In this document: positions 4,991 through 5,374 of the stretch, piece by piece
How the letters are laid out: every line of letters starts with the position of its first letter
Position numbering within the stretch: position 1 is the stretch's first letter
DNA from: Dehalococcoidia bacterium
Lineage (GTDB): Bacteria; Chloroflexota; Dehalococcoidia; GIF9; AB-539-J10
Length of the DNA: 5,374 nt
Assembly: GCA_023129815.1 (NCBI GenBank)
Contig: JAGMBH010000085.1
Location: 1-5,374, forward strand
Reading direction: 5' to 3'
Notes under the pieces: generated by a model
Told to the model about the DNA's origin: nothing
What the model saw: the letters and a program-made list of their open reading frames with translations, nothing else
Database searches by the model: none
Made by a program: the position numbers and the translations under genes

Positions 4991-5374
4991 CTAATTGAAC
5001 CTGCTCATCGCCACTTCCATCCCTTGATTAAGGAAACAATCAATAGCTTCAGCTACACTAGCAATTACTGGCTTGATTAGTTCTTCCTCTTGAGGAGTAA
5101 AGTTGCTGAGCACATAACTGACTATAACATCTTCATCAGTATTAGATAATCCCTCCACTTGAGGATGCCCAATGCCTACCCTGAGCCGAGGAAATTCCTC
5201 GCTTTTCAGGACAGAAATGATAGATTTCATTCCCTTATGCCCACCCGAACCACCACCGGGACGCAGGCGAATCTTGCCCAGAGGCAAATCGAGGTCATCA
5301 TGAATTACTAAAAGGTCACCTAGAGGAACATTATGCTTACTCACCAAGCAGCCTACTGCCTTGCCGCTAAGGTT
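4991..5374 (-). CDS. pth: Peptidyl-tRNA hydrolase (C-terminal part, cut by right window edge)
   Basis: This enzyme cleaves peptidyl-tRNA released from stalled or aborted translation, recycling tRNA in the cytoplasm. The window holds the last 127 codons and the stop, out of a usual 185-195 residues. The frame is open to the edge: it begins with NLSGKAVG, the family motif that holds the substrate-binding Asn68 of the E. coli enzyme. IHDDLDLPLG follows, with the Asp matching catalytic Asp93, then GGGSGGHKGMKSI and the conserved LRVGIGHP. The catalytic His (His20 in E. coli) lies beyond the edge. The Asn114 position of E. coli (GGHNG) is Lys here. The in-frame TTG at 5347 is internal, not a start, because recognisable Pth sequence continues upstream of it. 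The gene ends 48 nt before the SLOG gene. Confidence 0.96.
   Translation of the reverse strand, partial: NLSGKAVGCLVSKHNVPLGDLLVIHDDLDLPLGKIRLRPGGGSGGHKGMKSIISVLKSEEFPRLRVGIGHPQVEGLSNTDEDVIVSYVLSNFTPQEEELIKPVIASVAEAIDCFLNQGMEVAMSRFN

Noticed and set aside
4233..4994. Two plus-strand open frames (4233-4616 and 4710-4994) opposite eno and the SLOG gene
   Set aside because: They lie antisense to strongly conserved coding sequence, show no domain-like composition, and are expected mirror frames.
5345..5347. TTG as the start of peptidyl-tRNA hydrolase
   Set aside because: The frame stays open to the window edge and the upstream residues NLSGKAVG are a conserved Pth motif, so the gene is simply cut by the window.

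Overview
The window is a compact bacterial chromosomal segment of moderate G+C. Every convincing gene lies on the minus strand, so transcription runs from the right edge to the left. In that order the genes are: the C-terminal two thirds of peptidyl-tRNA hydrolase (pth); a TIGR00725/SLOG-type Rossmann protein; enolase (eno); a metallo-beta-lactamase-fold hydrolase of the LACTB2-like type; class I glyceraldehyde-3-phosphate dehydrogenase (gap); a zinc-ribbon membrane protein of the DUF4870/Tic20-like type; and the N-terminal part of an ECF-type RNA polymerase sigma factor cut by the left edge. The protein style recalls uncultured Chloroflexota, in particular Dehalococcoidia-like genomes. That placement rests on general resemblance only and is not proven by the window.

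Right part (about 2137-5374). pth ends 48 bases before the SLOG gene, and that gap holds a perfect extended -10 promoter (TGGTATAAT). The SLOG gene, eno and the MBL gene are tightly packed: SLOG overlaps eno by 13 nt and eno overlaps MBL by 10 nt. MBL is followed after 18 nt by gap, which has a strong Shine-Dalgarno site. This looks like one transcription unit holding two lower-glycolysis enzymes (GAPDH and enolase) and two less well understood enzymes. It suggests that the SLOG and MBL proteins do housekeeping, metabolite-clearing or RNA-related work next to central carbon metabolism.

Middle (650-1122). A 50-nt gap after gap precedes the zinc-ribbon membrane protein, which has a full-length consensus Shine-Dalgarno site. 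A weak hairpin with a short T tract at its end may terminate the transcript.

Left part (1-649). About 330 bases carry no intact gene. On the plus strand at 450-653 there is a protein-like remnant whose frames join through two compensating single-base shifts, convergent with the zinc-ribbon gene. The sigma-factor gene has a TATAAT box 13 nt upstream of its ATG, no Shine-Dalgarno site, and a perfect 10+5+10 inverted repeat across the start codon and predicted transcription start. This is a good candidate for a leaderless or operator-controlled (possibly self-regulated) promoter.

I see no mobile element, CRISPR array, tRNA or rRNA. Most of the window is ordinary housekeeping. The most interesting points are the sigma-gene inverted repeat, the frame-disrupted small gene, and the overlap-coupled SLOG-eno-MBL-gap arrangement.
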